Origin: Asterias rubens
Lineage: Eukaryota; Echinodermata; Asteroidea; Forcipulatida; Asteriidae
DNA length: 64,000 nt
Direction of reading: 5' to 3'
Assembly (NCBI RefSeq): GCF_902459465.1
Contig: NC_047065.1
Coordinates: forward strand, 9,245,521-9,309,520
Shown here: positions 63,988-64,000 of the stretch, one piece after another
How positions within the stretch are numbered: position 1 is the stretch's first letter
Layout: each line of letters begins with the position of its first letter
Notes under the pieces: model-generated
Told to the model about the DNA's origin: nothing
Databases searched by the model: none
The model's input: only the letters and a program-made list of their open reading frames with translations
Made by a program: the position numbers and the translations under genes

Positions 63988-64000
63988 GACACTAGTTACC

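Overview
The window looks like repeat-rich, gene-poor metazoan DNA, most likely from an echinoderm (a sea star is my guess from repeats I remember; the sequence alone cannot prove it). It is AT-rich and almost every kilobase carries a recognisable repeat. Only one host-type gene part is convincing: the last exon of a divergent Snail-family zinc-finger gene at 56.69-57.50 kb.

Layout. 0-1.4 kb: 3' part of a frameshifted piggyBac-type transposase. 1.4-9.9 kb: non-autonomous repeats, including a family whose copies end in perfect DNA hairpins and carry TGACGTCA palindromes, with a ~325-bp tandem array at 5.3-6.8 kb. 9.9-11.1 kb: two tRNA-derived SINEs, one nested in a palindromic MITE. 13.1-17.8 kb: MITEs and long inverted-repeat elements nested in one another. 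18.1-22.6 kb: a 4.5-kb foldback element with GC-rich outer repeats, two opposed arrays of ~203-bp units and a 9-bp target duplication. 22.96-31.3 kb: a GC-rich, decayed tyrosine-recombinase retroelement of Ngaro/PAT type with split direct repeats, RT, RNase H, an SGNH-hydrolase-like domain, a recombinase and an internal minisatellite holding a solo LTR. It sits between copies of the hairpin cap. 31.3-38.3 kb: inverted hairpin-family copy, MITEs and unassigned DNA. 38.3-45.1 kb: a young Ty3/Gypsy-type retrotransposon with LTRs that look identical, a tRNA-Leu-type primer site, a clear -1 frameshift site between gag and pol, and three lesions in pol. 45.1-49.7 kb: minisatellites, G-rich duplications and hairpin repeats. 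49.7-55.3 kb: an A-B-A-B arrangement of a second, DIRS-like retroelement relic, with a LINE fragment inserted in one half of an internal duplication. 56-58 kb: the Snail-family exon between MITEs. 58-64 kb: mostly unassigned DNA with several inverted-repeat elements.

The window is best read as layers of mobile DNA. Nested insertions give a partial chronology: SINE after palindromic MITE, GGCGCC MITEs after the inverted-repeat elements, LINE after the local duplication, solo LTR after the minisatellite, and tyrosine-recombinase element after the hairpin repeat. The most interesting structures are the hairpin-capped family, the foldback element, the tyrosine-recombinase element with its palindromic B1/A2 junction, and the gag-pol frameshift signal. 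Percent identities and family names were not computed; all comparisons are by eye.
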